From Cryptomeria japonica (Eukaryota > Streptophyta > Pinopsida > Cupressales > Cupressaceae), in the NCBI RefSeq assembly GCF_030272615.1, contig NC_081405.1:156042454-156106453 (forward strand): DNA of 64,000 nt, written 5' to 3'. The notes beneath the pieces were generated by a model, which was not told the DNA's origin, did not search any database, and was given only the letters and a program-made list of their open reading frames with translations. Positions 11,305 through 23,518 of this stretch are shown here, in pieces. Position numbers and translations under genes: made by a program. The stretch's first letter is position 1. Each line of letters begins with the position of its first letter.

Positions 11305-11905
11305 CTAGGGAACATGATCCTTCCTTCTACACCTCAGCTCTAAAGAACCAAAGGCAGTCCACACAAGACTAAAAATAATCACTAAATTAAACATTTTCTT
11401 ACTGTGCATAGTTAACAATCCCTTCATATCTATCATTACATAAAATATTTTGATGTGGCAAGGGATCTCCGCCTCACTAGTCAAGTATTTGCACTTGTTA
11501 AATTTGAGCCCTTCATTAGCCAAGGCATCAACATCTTTATTTCCTCCCGAAAAGGCATGTTTAGCCTCCCTTTTTGGTTGCACCCAAGGATTTGTTTACT
11601 TTCCATGTTTGGGTGAACTTTGAATTAATAATATTCATAACAAATTTTGAATCCCCTTCAATTACGACATTACTAAAGCCATAAGTTAGAATTCTTTTGA
11701 GGACCCACCAAACGACAATGACTTCAACTTCATTGTTGGTTTTTGTACCAATATATTTGACATATCCTTCTATTAATTTTCCCTTTGAATCTCTTATGAT
11801 TCTAGCAGCTGTGGCCACACTAGGGTTTCTTTTACTATATTTGTCAAAATCCAACTTGATCCTTTCTTGGCTTCCTCCATCGTACATGCTTCCTTAAAAT
11901 TTTCT
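11305..11905 (-). pseudogene. RNase H-like domain remnant (LINE-type RVT_3)
   Basis: The minus frame at 11887-11561 reads LDFDKYSKRNPSVATAARII, RDSKGKLIEGY, IGTKTNNEVEV and VVIEGDSKFVMNII. These match the RNase H domain found at the end of many plant LINE ORF2 proteins, where the metal ligands are D of LDFDG, E of TNNEAE and D of EGDS. The second frame (11583-11305) supplies the C-terminal block KDVDALANEGL. The two frames join through a frameshift near 11570. The Gly after LDFD is replaced by Lys, and Ala of NNEAE by Val. No reverse transcriptase is found upstream (higher coordinates), so only the C-terminal tail survives. Confidence 0.8.
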
Positions 11906-12556
11906 TGCTAACTTTAATTTTATCAATTATGCAAGTAACTCTCCATCACCTTCTAATATACAGTTCCAGTCCTACAAATAGGGACAACCACCTGAGTTTT
12001 GTGGAGTTTGAAGTCCAGAAGGTTTGCTATATCCTTCTTTGTTGGCCTTTCTTGTCCCTTGTTTGGTTATAGTGCAAGATCTTTGTCTAAACCTTTTGAT
12101 ACTTAGGCATTGTATTTTTTCTTATGATTGGGGGTTGCAAGAAAAAAAAACCAACATATACAATATTAGAGATTTGGGCAGAAATTATAAAAGCTAGAAA
12201 TAAGTTTTTTCTCACACATAATAATTTAATGCTTATATATGTTTATTTTATTAAATATATTTACACATTTATAAGAATTGTATATCTTATGTTATAGGAA
12301 ACCTTCTATAAGCCTCAATCCTTGAATTTCTTTTATAGAATCCATTTTTAGCCAAAATAATCAAGGTAGGAAGGCTTAGGTAAGAAGGATTAATGATAAC
12401 ATTTAGTCTTTTACCCTTATGTGTTAGAACTAGAGAACAAAAAAAATATGTTTAAACATTTAAAGGTTGAGTGACATTATTTCTCTTATCTTAGAGAGTG
12501 AGAGGAATCATCAACAAAGAAAGAGATTTGTTGAAATAGTAGCATAGGGTAGATTT
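11906..12556. other. Non-coding stretch
   Basis: AT-rich with no gene or structured repeat that I can identify. Confidence 0.5.
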
Positions 12557-12720
12557 AGTAGTTGCAAAAATGAAATGATAGAAGTGTTTTTCTTACATTA
12601 GAAAGGGCAAGTGATTTAAATGAGGACTCCCTTGGGCATGGAATATATACTAGGAGTTGCAAAAAATGAAGTGCTAGGATTTTTTGGTACATTAGAAATG
12701 GGGAGTGATTTCAATGAGAA
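12557..12720 (+). repeat. Imperfect tandem pair, period about 95 bp
   Basis: The phrase beginning gttgcaaaaa at 12561 and ending gatttaaatgagg recurs at 12656 as gttgcaaaaa...gatttcaatgag. The first copy runs on into actcccttggg; the second stops where the TRIM-like element begins. A matching attcccttggg occurs right after that element (13989). This suggests that the element landed inside the second copy. Confidence 0.65.
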
Positions 12721-12721
12721 C

Positions 12722-12990
12722 CATTGGAATATTTAGTAATTCCTCCCACTTGCATAGTTTTATGCTTTTAATTTTTTAGCTTTATTTAGATTGACTATGC
12801 AATAAAAACTATTTAGTTTCTTTCTTTATTTGTAATAATGCAAGATTTGGATGTATTTAAGACCTCTATATAGTGAGGCAATTGTAGTTCATTCATCATC
12901 AGTTAATTTGATCCTTAATCATTTAATCAAGAAGCTTTTGTAATCTCTTGAATCAATAAAAAATTATTTGTATTTCTTTCATTTGCTACA
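12722..12990 (+). repeat. Left LTR of the TRIM-like element
   Basis: Aligned with 13716-13970 by eye. The first 25 positions and the region from aatgcaagatttgg onward correspond closely. The start has diverged from the TGTTA seen in the right copy. Confidence 0.65.
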
Positions 12991-13715
12991 AGAGCGGGAC
13001 AATCAAGGGATTATTGAAAATCTAATCGTAGCTAAAGACAAAGAGATTGTTGAAAAATAATTTGCAAGCTAAAGCTCTAACAAGTCATGATGATAGAAAG
13101 CAAGCCACAAAAAGAAGGTTTGTAGCCCCTTTAAGTAAGCTGAAGCCAAAATTAATTCACTACTCAAAAGAAGAAGCAATCCATGATATTTTTCTCGAAA
13201 GGGCGAAGTATTTTCAAAGCCAACAATGTCAAGCCTGCTTTCAATGCAAAAACCACCTCCTCAAGAAGGTGAAGGCAACACTCAAAAGAAGAGACCAAAT
13301 TCAAAGAAATTTGGCATAAATTACTGAGTTTCAATCCACCTTTGAAAAAGGTGAAACCCTTCATCTATAAGGTTGTTGAAGGAGAAAAGGCAAAGCTATC
13401 ACAAATCGAAAAAAAACTTGATTTGTATGAAGAAGATCACGAATCTTGTAAAAGTCACAAAATTAGTCAAAGTCACTGATATAAGTTGTGCGAGGAAGCC
13501 AAATCCATGTCTTCAAAAAGACTTAAGGATTTTGACGCCAAATCCCAGTAGAGATCGTTGCATAATGCATTGTGGTGGGAGAGAAACCTAATGAATTGAA
13601 AGAAGAAGTGAAATTAGTTGAAGATAAGGCATTGCCATTGAGAGAAGATCTCAAGATCAGATATATAATTATTTTTTGTGTTAAAGCCATTAGTGGTTGA
13701 AATTAACTAGGAGAT

Positions 13716-13970
13716 TGTTAAAATATGTAGTTATTCCTCCCACTTGCATAATTTAATGCTTTTAGTTGTTAGCTTTATTTAACATGGCTATGCAAAAAAA
13801 TATATTTTAGTTTTTTGCTTTATGTCTAATAATGCAAGATTTGGATGTATTTAAGACCTTTATATAATTAGGCAATTGTACTTCATTCATCATCAATTAA
13901 TATGATCTTTGATCATTTGATCAAGAAGCTCTTATCTCTTGAATCAATAGAACAATTTATTTGTGTTACA
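13716..13970 (+). repeat. Right LTR of the TRIM-like element
   Basis: Starts TGTTAAAATATG after a purine-rich stretch and ends near gtgttaca. It differs from the left copy by many substitutions, so the insertion is old. Confidence 0.65.
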
Positions 13971-14954
13971 ATTTTGTACTTCTTCAAGAATTCCCTTGGG
14001 TGTGAAATCTTCACTAAAAAAATATACCAAGCACTCCTAGTTTAGACTTCCACGTGAAGGTGATGAAGAATTGTGAGTCACTAACAATGAGACCATCTAA
14101 TTAGGCTTTAGTTTATTGATTTAACAATTAATTATGAGGCAAGAAAATTTAATATAGCCACTTAAAGATCCTATTGGTAACCAATAATATTATCTTTATA
14201 AGTCCTATGATCACTTATATAAAAAAACACGTTCCACCCAAGCAAAATAGAGACCATGCCTACCATTGTGGTAGAGTAATTGATAACATCTATAAAATAT
14301 GCTTTCTATGATACTTCTTTGATTTTAAACTCCTTCACATCCCCATTTTAAATGGAGTGGAAACACTTAAATAAAGATGTTATTCAATAAAATGTCTTAC
14401 TTCAAATTCTTTCTTACTAAAGATTAATATATAAATTGAGGATTAAATCAACTTTCCAATATTTTAAAAATTGATATTGAAACATATACTTCAAAACGTC
14501 TATTGCCAATTATTTTATTTATCAATATATATTTGATTCTTTATTTGATATAACTTGTTTTGTTACCCATTTATTAGACACAAACACAACCATTACTAAT
14601 ACTTTATTTTACAAATAATATATTAATGTTTTACTACCGTTTACAACGAATAGCTATTAGAACACATTTATGTAATGGGTGCTTTCCCCTAGTTGAGATT
14701 GACAGATCTTTCTTGCTCCGCATGTCTTTTAAAACATAGACGGCGTGCTTCGACGGGATTGCTTACAAGAAACGTTTTTTATGGATTCACTCCCTCTATT
14801 CTCAATGCTCTAACATGTGCTTTCTCCTCATCTCTACCTTGTCAATGCTGTCCTAGTCGTCGGTTAATTGCGATGACTAAATTCTCCTCGCACTCACCAT
14901 ACAATATAGAATAATATTATTATGTACTATTCAATTTTCCAACTCGTGTTTCAA
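13971..14954. other. Non-coding stretch; GC-richer patch at 14690-14900
   Basis: No gene found. A patch at about 14690-14900 is richer in CpG than its surroundings (gacggcgtgcttcgacggg, cctagtcgtcgg). It lies just upstream of the candidate exon at 14955 and could be its leader or promoter. Confidence 0.4.
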
Positions 14955-15012
14955 ATGGCGGCAGTCTATTTCAGAACAGCTGGGCCGCAGGATATACAGG
15001 AATACCGGGAAG
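14955..15012 (+). CDS. Candidate first coding exon of an unknown gene
   Basis: An ATG in good context (caaATGgcg, A at -3 and G at +4) opens 19 codons, MAAVYFRTAGPQDIQEYRE plus one base, and ends at a plausible splice donor (gaag|gttagc). The exon and its upstream flank are more GC-rich and CpG-rich than the repeats around them, as expected of host-gene sequence. No following exon was recognised within the window, which could mean a very long intron or a dead fragment. The sequence is too short to assign a family. Confidence 0.3.
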
Positions 15013-17929
15013 GTTAGCAAGGTACTGATGGGAAATTAAAAGTTTGTTAATGTTATTTGAATTATCTTTACTTTGTTGGTGAAGTTGATTGGATTTGAAT
15101 TACTCTAAATGCTGGATAGCCACAGATGTAATTGTGAGGTCTTTTTTAATAAGTTTGTTGTTTTCATTCATGGCCGACAGAAATGTAATCTAATGATTCG
15201 CTTTGCCATTCATTAGTCTATAATAATGTTTGAGTTTTACCTTCTTAATAACTCTCTTTAAATGAGCTATTTATTTTTTTATATATTACCATTACACAAT
15301 TAAAAAAAATAAAAAAAATCTTATAAATAATGTCTACTGACATTATAAAAGATAAAAAAGTTAGTTTTGTGCCTCAAATGACTTTGATAAGATGGACATT
15401 TCTTAGCTAAAGAGGTATTAACTTTGACTTGTATTCTTAATACCAACAAATTACCTTCTATCATTTTTCTAAAAATTACAATTGATATATGTCAAAGAAA
15501 GGAAATAAATTCTTTAACTTTAATCTAGACAAATCTAGAAATATGCATACATAAGCATAAATTAACCTAGTTTAATAATTAAGTAATTTGTGCGTATACA
15601 TGTTTTGAATAATAAAAGTTGAAAATGTAGAAGTTAAATGTAAAGAAGAGAGTTATTTAGCTACATGACCAAAGAATGAATGCCTTTAATAAAGATTTTG
15701 GAATTTGGACTATCACTATCTTAGAAAAGTGTGTTCTAAGCTTATATCTTGTCTTGAGATTATAAAGTTTTGTTTGTATTGTGGTGATTTGATTTCGTAG
15801 ATAAGGGTTGGATACATGCCCATAGAAATATTGTACACATGAAAGTGATTTATAAGTATGTGTATATTTTCTTTGTGATTCCTGTAATTGATTTTATTTC
15901 TTGTACCTTTTAGTTGATATAAATGTTGACTGTGTTTAAAAATACTTTTGAAGATTTTTATATTGCAAGGGGGCATGTACATTTATGTCAACCCTCATAA
16001 ATGTGTATTAAAAATAAAATAGAATAGATCTCAACCATTCAAATGCTCCTAAGATGAATGTTGAGTTTGAGATTCCTTTTAGAGTACCAAAATGAAGTAT
16101 TCCCTTAATGCAAATGGTAATGGTCAAATTGATTAAAGAGGATAAAATTTTATGAGATGACAAAATGAATGGAATTGGATGTTTCAAATGCAATAACTTA
16201 GTAATAAATAATATAAATGTGTGTGAATTTGAGACTTGGTTGGAAGACATGGGTGCGAGGGAAAACATTAAATTTAAATGTTAAAATTTTTGGGTCAAGT
16301 CCATGACTTTGTGATTGAAGTTATCCTAATAGAAATGGTTTGGGACATAAAAGGGCTTTAATTAAGATAGGAAACAAATCTATAAGAATAAATAAAATAA
16401 ATGTAATTATTTTGTGGATTGGGGGAATATATTGGTATCCTTGGTCCTATGGAAGTGACCTAGGACATGAAAGGGCTTAGATTAAGATAGTTAATTAAAG
16501 CATAGGGATACATGTGTGGATATGTACAATAATGTATCAATTGGAAGAATATATTAGAGTGTGTACATGTATGGATAGTGTAGGGAATAAATACACAAAT
16601 GTGTGTCAATAGATGAGTATATAGCATGTGCAAGGTGTTAAATTTTACATAATATTGTACATTTATTGATATAAGTATGTATTGACCAAATGGGAAATGG
16701 TATGGCTATAAAAATTGCATTGTTATATTTTCTCCCCGCTTTGGGGTTTATGTGAATCTTATAATGATCATTTTTCATGTGGTCGGATATAAATCAATGA
16801 ACCTTATAGATTAATCCTTTTATATGTTCTCTCTTTCGTAACTAGTAAAATATAAAAAAGTGTGCCAAGAGTAGCTTCCTTAACATAATTAGAAGGAAGA
16901 ACAATAATTTGAATCTATTTAATGTGGGTGTCGCATTGAGATATTATATTATATTTATTTAATATTGGGGAAAGATACTAAAAAGGTGAAAACATAGTAC
17001 CTAATATTAAATGAGGGGTCAATGGTTTTGTATTCACATGGTTTTGTGGTATATAGTTTTACCATATCACTAGTTGTATTTTGTGTAAGCTTGATTCTAT
17101 AAAAGAAGCACATGTTAGTGGTTTAGGTTTGGATGGTTGAGTGGGGTGTCATTATCGAGTCTTTTTGAGGAGAGCAAAAATGGACCTCACCATTGGATCC
17201 AGGTTGGCTAAGAGACATATTTTGGAGAAGTTAAAGAAATAATTTTTTTAGCTAGAGAGCCACAAGGCCATCAAATTCCATCTGTAGAAAAGAAAAAAAT
17301 GAAAAATATAATTACCCCATTGGAGATTTAATAAAATTGCAAATTTATTTAAAAATAAAAAGAATATTTGTATGGGGGCATTAAAAAGGTGTTAAAAAAT
17401 AAAAAAATAAGTGGGTGGGGGTTTGTAGATTCTTGACCCCACGTACCATAGTGGGTACCAACATTGGCAATATTGACACTGCTAAAACTAATCTTCAGTT
17501 CCTTGGCCCACTAAACCCTTTATAGCTTTACCAGTGGGAGTTGTCAGCCATAGGTTATCGATTGCAAAAAATAGAGGCCCAAAACAATTTTTTTAAAATG
17601 CTTTGTAATTTGTAAATAAAAAATACTACTTATTAAAGAAAATTTTCTCATGTCCATAAAGTTTTAGTATTGTTGACCACCAAAAATTGTATGTTTTAAT
17701 TTTTAGAAATCAAGCTAGATTAAATTTTGGGGTTAAGTTCAACTTGTCAACCACCCCAATTTTTTTAATTTGAAACTTTAGAAAATGAAGTTAAGCCAGA
17801 TTGGAGTAAGTTTTTAAATCCAACAATTTATTGTCCTATAGTCTAATTGGCTATTTTTCTTCAACGAAGCATAAATTTCACTTGGGTAATCCATTTTTTG
17901 ACTTCTTGTACTTGTTGAAAAGTTGGTTT
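15013..17929. other. Long non-coding AT-rich stretch
   Basis: No gene seen in 2.9 kb. At 16332-16380 and 16452-16500 an imperfect direct repeat shares the words ggacat(a/g)aaagggctt and attaagatag, with a period of about 120 bp. Several poly-T and poly-A runs occur. Confidence 0.5.
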
Positions 17930-20310
17930 TGAGTACTACTTAGTGGTACATGTTTTTGATTAGATTAGTAGGGAGGAAGCCCTGAACCGGAGAAACAACA
18001 ACCATTAGCACACAAAAACTGATCTCCCTTAAAAAATAATCAAAAAATTTCATCACCCTATAGCTATTTCTACTAATACGAAGAAGCTTCCAGCTATTAA
18101 ACCAAATAATAATAACTAACCTATTAACCTTCTCCTTAGAGATAATAATCATAGAGTTCATATTAGCATTAAGCCTATCATAAACATTTCTAGAAAAGTC
18201 ATAAACTAAACAATTAATCGAAAGGGGTTCGCAGACCCCACAATTGTTCTCAAAACGACAAGTCATAACCATAAAAGCATTAACAAAAACATAACTAAGA
18301 ACAACTACTCTTTCTTGAGTAGGTTCCAATTTTTCTTTAACCTTCCCAGATTCTGAATCCATGAATCATCCTGGTCCATGTCCTTCTCCTCATTCAGCTC
18401 ATACTTGCCCTTCCTAGCCTTCTTCTTTTAATTCCTTGGAATTCTTCCATGACCAAAGATCGTCCCCATAACAACATTGTTCATGATCCCATCAGTAATT
18501 TGGCAAAGTGAATTGACATCATCGCATAATTCATTAATTTTCCTGTCCAATTCCTCATTTTTCTGCTCCAGAGTAGACAATCTTTCTTTCATTTCAATTA
18601 ACTACCACTTCAACTTATAACTCTCATCATGATTAGTAGACATGGGAGAACACTTAACCATTTCATCTTCTTCTGAGTTGTAAGGGTCCATTGGGCTTCT
18701 AAGCAGGGAATCGTGTTCAATTTCCATTTTACTACTCTCATCCTCCCTTTCCTCTTCATCCTTAGGTTCACTTTCAAAATTACTACTCTCATTTCTCAAT
18801 TCCACTTCTTCCTCCATATCCTTATTGGGGTTATCATTCTTCTCTTCATCCTCCACCTGGAAATCATCATCTTTAGGGTTATCCTTCAAATCCTCTTCCT
18901 CATCAAGTTCATAAATTTCCCGAAGGGGGGAATTAACCCGTTTAAACTCATTTTTCTCATAATTAATTCTCCCTTTAGCCCGAAGATGGACCAACCTTCT
19001 TTCCCCCAAGCCACGGTCATACAATTTCTGATTCTCATCTTTTTCCTCTTCTTTCTCTGAGTTATGCAACTCTAAGTCAATGGTGATACTCGACCCAGCC
19101 GAGTCACTGCTGATCTTCTTTGCTTTTCTTGGGGTGTTTTTGGGGGTTTAATGCTTTCGTTTATCAAGGTTAGTATCAAGCATAGCCAATTCCAAGGAGT
19201 CCTTTTCAAGGACCACAACTGAACCAGTAGAAATGGTTATCATAGAATCAACAAGGCTGAGAGAGTTGTGGGTTTTCAAAATTGAGGGTGAAAGTTTAGG
19301 GGTTTTAGCATAAAACTTCTTGGAGCTACCAACATTACTAGATGCCGGGGAAAGACTACTAACAGTTGGGGAATGATCAACAACAAATTTGTACATCAAG
19401 TAAATGAGACCTTGATGGAGTGGGGGATTTGCCCCATTTTGAATATAGGTTTTAAGGGAGGAAAAGAGAAAAAAGGGCATATTAATTTATGCATATTCCT
19501 AACATGGTTGAGGATAGGGAAGTGGTACCCATGCATAGTTGGGTACTGCCCCTTAAGAGTAAAATAACTCATAACATAATAACTAACTAGCGGATAGGGT
19601 TGAGGTAAAGCAAAATGGTCATACCCATTGGTTTCTCGCCCTTTCTGAAGAATCTTCTCATAAAATTCTTGTAATCCCCCACACTCTTCCTTTCCACTAG
19701 CTCTCCATCGTTCTGAAGACTAGTAACCTTTGCAATTTAATCAGGAGTAACAGTGAAGGAGATTCTACCAACTGTGACCTTCCCATTCTGCCAAGAGTTG
19801 CAGACCCTGACAGAGAGCTCCTTGTTGTAGCCTTTAAACACTAAGAAGAAAGGGGTAAAACTCGCTTCATGAATATTATCCCACAACTCCTTATTATCTC
19901 TAGGTTCTTCATAATTTTTAGGTTCAATGCGTTTGAGAGGGCCCTCCATTTCTGAATTGGTATGAGCAGTGGGAACAAAGATTCTGTGAAAGCGACCAGA
20001 CAAAAGATTACAAATTTTCCTTTTCCTGCTACATTTGGAAGATAACTTTTTAAAATTATCAAACCAGAATTTAATCTTTCTGAGGTCCTTGCATGTGCGA
20101 CACCCGTTGAAATCATTACTCATAAAGGTAGCATAAAAATCTAAGTTTCTCCTTGACTTTATCATGAAATCCAAATCTTTCCCGAACGAAGAGTAATCAT
20201 CAACTGAAGCCATCGTACTCACTTTGGAAAAGTTCTTGTCCACATCATAGACCATGTAGGTAAACTAACTAGAAATAAAACCCATGGGGACATGACGTCG
20301 AGTCATCTTC
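17930..20310 (-). pseudogene. ORF1-like pseudogene ending in a LINE-type tail
   Basis: The minus strand carries a broken protein of roughly 750 codons. It starts near 20307 (MTRRHVPMGFISS) and continues with VDDYSSFGKDLDFMIKSRRN, a basic CSRKRKICNL segment and ELSVRVCNSWQNGKVTVGRI. The frame stops at 19737. It then passes a Ser/Pro/Thr linker (LSPASSNVGSSKKFYAKTPK) and a very acidic segment (18610-19060) with many Glu and Asp. A coiled-coil-like run (STLEQKNEELDRKINELCDD) lies at about 18490-18580. The last block, ending VVVSPVQGFLPTNLIKNMYH at 17940, resembles the frame read through plant LINE 3' ends. There is no endonuclease or reverse transcriptase. I read it as an ORF1-type nucleic-acid-binding protein of a LINE-related element. 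The acidic region could equally come from a host gene. Confidence 0.45.
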
Positions 20311-20614
20311 AACCTACATAAGCTCGTGTAGGGGTCCACCGTATAAAAACCATATTGAAAAAAGTTCATCAAGGTACAAAATTTGAAAAATCCAATAGTC
20401 TAGCCAAGAATATCCTCATCTTGCTCTTTTTTCTAACTTTGAATTTTCCTATGAAGGAAAAGGACCCCCACCTTGGTGGGCCCAATGAGTGCACACATAA
20501 TTTTTTTGAAGAAATTCAAACTAGCGTCTCTATTCCATTTCCCGCCTTCTTTTTAGGTTCTTTCCTGTGCGAGGATTTCTTTTAGCTCTCTAGAGCTGTT
20601 CTCGAATTTGAAAA

Positions 20615-20835
20615 CCTACCAATCCAACATATTGAGACTTTGATTTTCTATAAGGTCAACTGACCTATTACCTTCTCTATAGACATGTTGTATTCTAATT
20701 TCATCAAACAACTCTATCAGCCATTTACATCTATCAATAATCTCTTTGATTTCTCACGGAGGAGAGGTGACATTATTGAGACAATTGACTATGAGTTTAG
20801 AATCTCCTTCCAAAATGATATTTTTTCTTAGTGGT
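20615..20835 (-). pseudogene. RNase H C-terminal remnant of a LINE
   Basis: The minus strand reads IILEGDSKLIVNCLNNVTSP and, after a stop, EIRIQHVYREGNRSVDL. These are the second half of the plant LINE RNase H domain (the EGDS aspartate and the xxREGNxxAD block). The catalytic final Asp is still present in SVDL. It lies just 5' (minus strand) of the ORF1-like pseudogene, so one LINE ends here and the other begins within 300 bp. Confidence 0.75.
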
Positions 20836-21916
20836 ATATGTTGGGTTCCCCGATTTTGACATTTTGATATATTTTGGGGGCCTAGAATTTAGATGTTCTC
20901 ATTGTCATGGTTTTTTTCATCAATTTTGCATACATAATCAAATTTTTTATTTCTAATAGGCATTTGAGAGCATGTTTAGTCTACTACACAATGATGCTAT
21001 AATTTTACTAGATTGATGATTATGGAGAATTGTGTACTTGTTTGATCACTTATAAGTGCTTATAATTCGAGGTGTGATAATGTGAATATCTAGAAGAATG
21101 AAGAAGTCAAACCTTAAGGGAGTGAATGTTTTTATTTGATAGTTATGATGCTACAATTAATTATTAGATTTTGTGCTTTCTTGTTCAAGTTTCAAGTGTG
21201 TTCAGACTTGGACTTTGATGGTGAAAGGTACACATGTAGTCTTTAGTTTTGAGGACATGTTTGGACATGGTTTGAGACTTGGAGTGTCGTGTGAGTTATA
21301 GTTGAGTGTAGATACAATTTGGGTGATGATTATAGTGTCATGGTTATGCAGCTATACTTTTGCATTGATGATCATTTTTGTGGTGGTTTGGTGGTGTTTC
21401 AGTTTGATTTTAAGAGGTTGTTTATTATCTCTTTGATTCTTATTTGGTTCCTTGAATATGGTAGTTTGTTGCGGACATGTTTGGAAAATTAAATGTGAGA
21501 TGCATTTGGTGTTTGACTCATTTAGTATACAAGATTATTCTCTTTGATATTTAAGATTGTAGTTTACTAATGTGATGATGAGTTTGCATGTTTTAGTGTT
21601 TAACCTTCAAGTTTTGCAATTGTGTAGGATGATCACCTATTTAGTTGCAATGGATGACTTGGATGTGGATTGTCTATATCCACTAGGTTTGATTCAATGT
21701 TGATGTAAAATGTGTTTGTTGGCCAAGTATGTGGTTATTAGTGCATTTGTATGTTTTCTTTGGGATGATAGGATGGATGAAGTTTATAGTACCTAGATAG
21801 TTAGTGTTGGGACTTGTAGCATGTTGGTTAATCGTGATGTCATGATACCTTGATTATTTACTGGTTACAATTTTTAGTGTGAACATTTGATAGAGATGTT
21901 TTGGTGGTGTAGGATT
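20836..21916. other. Non-coding T-rich stretch
   Basis: Low-information, T- and G-rich plus strand with no ORF, LTR pair or repeat that I can define. It may be untranslated sequence of an old element. Confidence 0.4.
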
Positions 21917-22710
21917 TGTTTATGGTGAAAGTGGAAACAACAATATTGAAAGACTAAATAGATTCAACCACAAAACCCTAGCCTAACAACAACAAAGATC
22001 CACCATAACATATGAAGATTACCTAAGACAATATAAATCAACAAATCAAAAAGATTATACCATCACATGTCCAATAGGGTTTGAATCTCCATTCTTCCTA
22101 TCTCCATTGATCTTGCTTTATATATTTTCTCTTAGATTTTATGTGTGCACAAGAGCTCAACAAAGAACAGAAATGTGGTTGATAACTTGATCGCATATGA
22201 AAGTTTGAATGCTAGAAGGCTTGAAGGATCGATTAGATTAGCTAATTAGAATGATTAGGGTTGATAATGAAGGAAGCATCTCCTTATATAGAAGACACTG
22301 TAAGAAATGGAGGGATAAGATTGAGAGATGTAAAAGATAAATGGCCGGCTAAGATTAGAGGGTAGGTAGAGGAAATAAGAAAATAATGAGAGTGTAGGTA
22401 GTGTAGGAATTAAGAGATGAATGACATGTGTCATGGGCGGAAAAGGTTAATGAATTAATTAAATAAATAAAGATTTATTTAATTAATAGAGGAAGTGGGA
22501 TCAATTAAATAAATAAGATATTTATTTAATTTAGGAAAAGAGAATTTAAATAAATAAAAGTATTTATTTAAATGAGAAATAAAGCTAGAAGAGGATAAAT
22601 GAATTAATTAAATAAATAAAGATTTATTTAATTAATAGAAGAATTAGGCTCAAATAATTAAATAAATAAAATATTTATTTAATTAGATAGGACAATTTTA
22701 GGTGTCTACA
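21917..22710 (-). mobile_element. Solo LTR, minus strand, with 5-bp target duplication
   Basis: The 794-bp unit begins TGTTTATGG on the plus strand and ends GTGTCTACA. It therefore has TG...CA ends and, read on the minus strand, starts TGTAGACACCTAAAATTGTC. Both sides carry ggatt (21912-21916 and 22711-22715). No internal element sequence is attached, which identifies a solo LTR made by recombination between two LTRs. It contains four copies of an AT-rich palindromic phrase around attaaataaata...tttatttaatt between 22440 and 22690. The start and the AT-rich block resemble the solo LTR at 49509-53447. Confidence 0.85.
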
Positions 22711-23039
22711 GGATTAATTCTTGATGATTTATTAGAATTTGTATGTATCTTCTTAGCTTGAAGATCTTTGATTGACTTGATGTTACTTAATTTTTAGTTA
22801 TATGTGTGTAGACCTGAATGATCTTCATTTAGGAGATGGTTTTCACGATGCCATGTGTGACCTAGTACCATGATTTAGTGAGATTTTTTGGTAGTGATTT
22901 ATATTCACCTTTTGATGGCAAATGATCTTCTTTAGTCTTGTAGATGTTTGGAAGAGCCCTTAGATCGTATTGCTACAGAAGGAATTTTCATATTTGTAGG
23001 TTAACCAGTAGGAGATGGTTATCTTCATGATGTTTGGAG
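22711..23039. other. Non-coding stretch
   Basis: T-rich sequence continuous in character with 20836-21916; nothing recognised. Confidence 0.4.
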
Positions 23040-23518
23040 TTTTTTATTATTAAATTAAGTGGGGAAGAACCCTAAACTATTAGAGATCTAGCACTAACTA
23101 TTAAAACCAAAACTAGAACAACATGTCATAGAGGTAACAAAATAGGGTAACCACCCAAACAAATGAGCTAGAGACAAACAAGTCATATCTTATTTTGAAA
23201 CTAAACCTTGAGATTTCTTATCAACCATCCTATCACTAGATGATTTCTTCTTATCTTGGACAACTATCGATGTAGATCCATATAGAAATTAGAACCATGC
23301 TAACCCAAAGATAAAGTTCGGTCAATAGCAATAGAGACAACAATATTACTAGCAGAAAAATCATTATTATTAGTTGGAGAACCAAAACCAATATTACGAG
23401 TGGGAGCAACATTACTATTAAGTGCAATAACATACTCATTACTAGTAGAACTAGTAGTAGGGGCATTGCCATTGTCATCAAGAGAGACAAGAGTTGGAGA
23501 TGGACATCTTATAGCCAT
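23040..23518 (-). pseudogene. LINE-like 3' fragment with a short ORF1-like frame
   Basis: The minus strand opens MAIRCPSPTLVSLDDNGNAP and continues with a Ser/Asn/Thr-rich stretch, then stops. The frame runs out near 23050 in a sequence corresponding to gggttcttccccactta. A similar gggcttcctccctacta phrase closes the ORF1-like pseudogene at 17940. I take this as a short 3' piece of the same sort of element. Evidence is limited to the tail phrase and composition. Confidence 0.35.

Larger units (their letters stand above)
12722..13970 (+). mobile_element. TRIM-like small LTR retrotransposon
   Basis: Two direct repeats of about 260 bp bound a 725-bp interior. They share attcctcccacttgcata, the block aatgcaagatttggatgta and the ending caatcaattatttg-like sequence. 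A purine-rich stretch (aactaggagat) precedes the right repeat. A degenerate primer-site-like string (tgctacaagagcggg) follows the left one, compared with tggtatcagagc. The interior holds a 90-codon frame (13047-13319) with Lys-rich sequence and a C-x2-C-x3-C-x3-C-like run (QQCQACFQCKNH), which matches no gag I know. Size and lack of pol fit a terminal-repeat retrotransposon in miniature. Edges are approximate, and a target duplication was not found. Confidence 0.65.

Noticed and set aside
14693-14914. 73-codon Cys-rich ORF
   Set aside because: No recognisable family and no sign of conservation; it falls in a GC-richer patch that may be a leader for the exon at 14955.
18713-19060. Plus-strand hydrophobic ORF of 115 codons
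   Set aside because: It is the antisense of the acidic Glu/Asp-rich segment; poly-Glu codons read in reverse give Phe and Leu.
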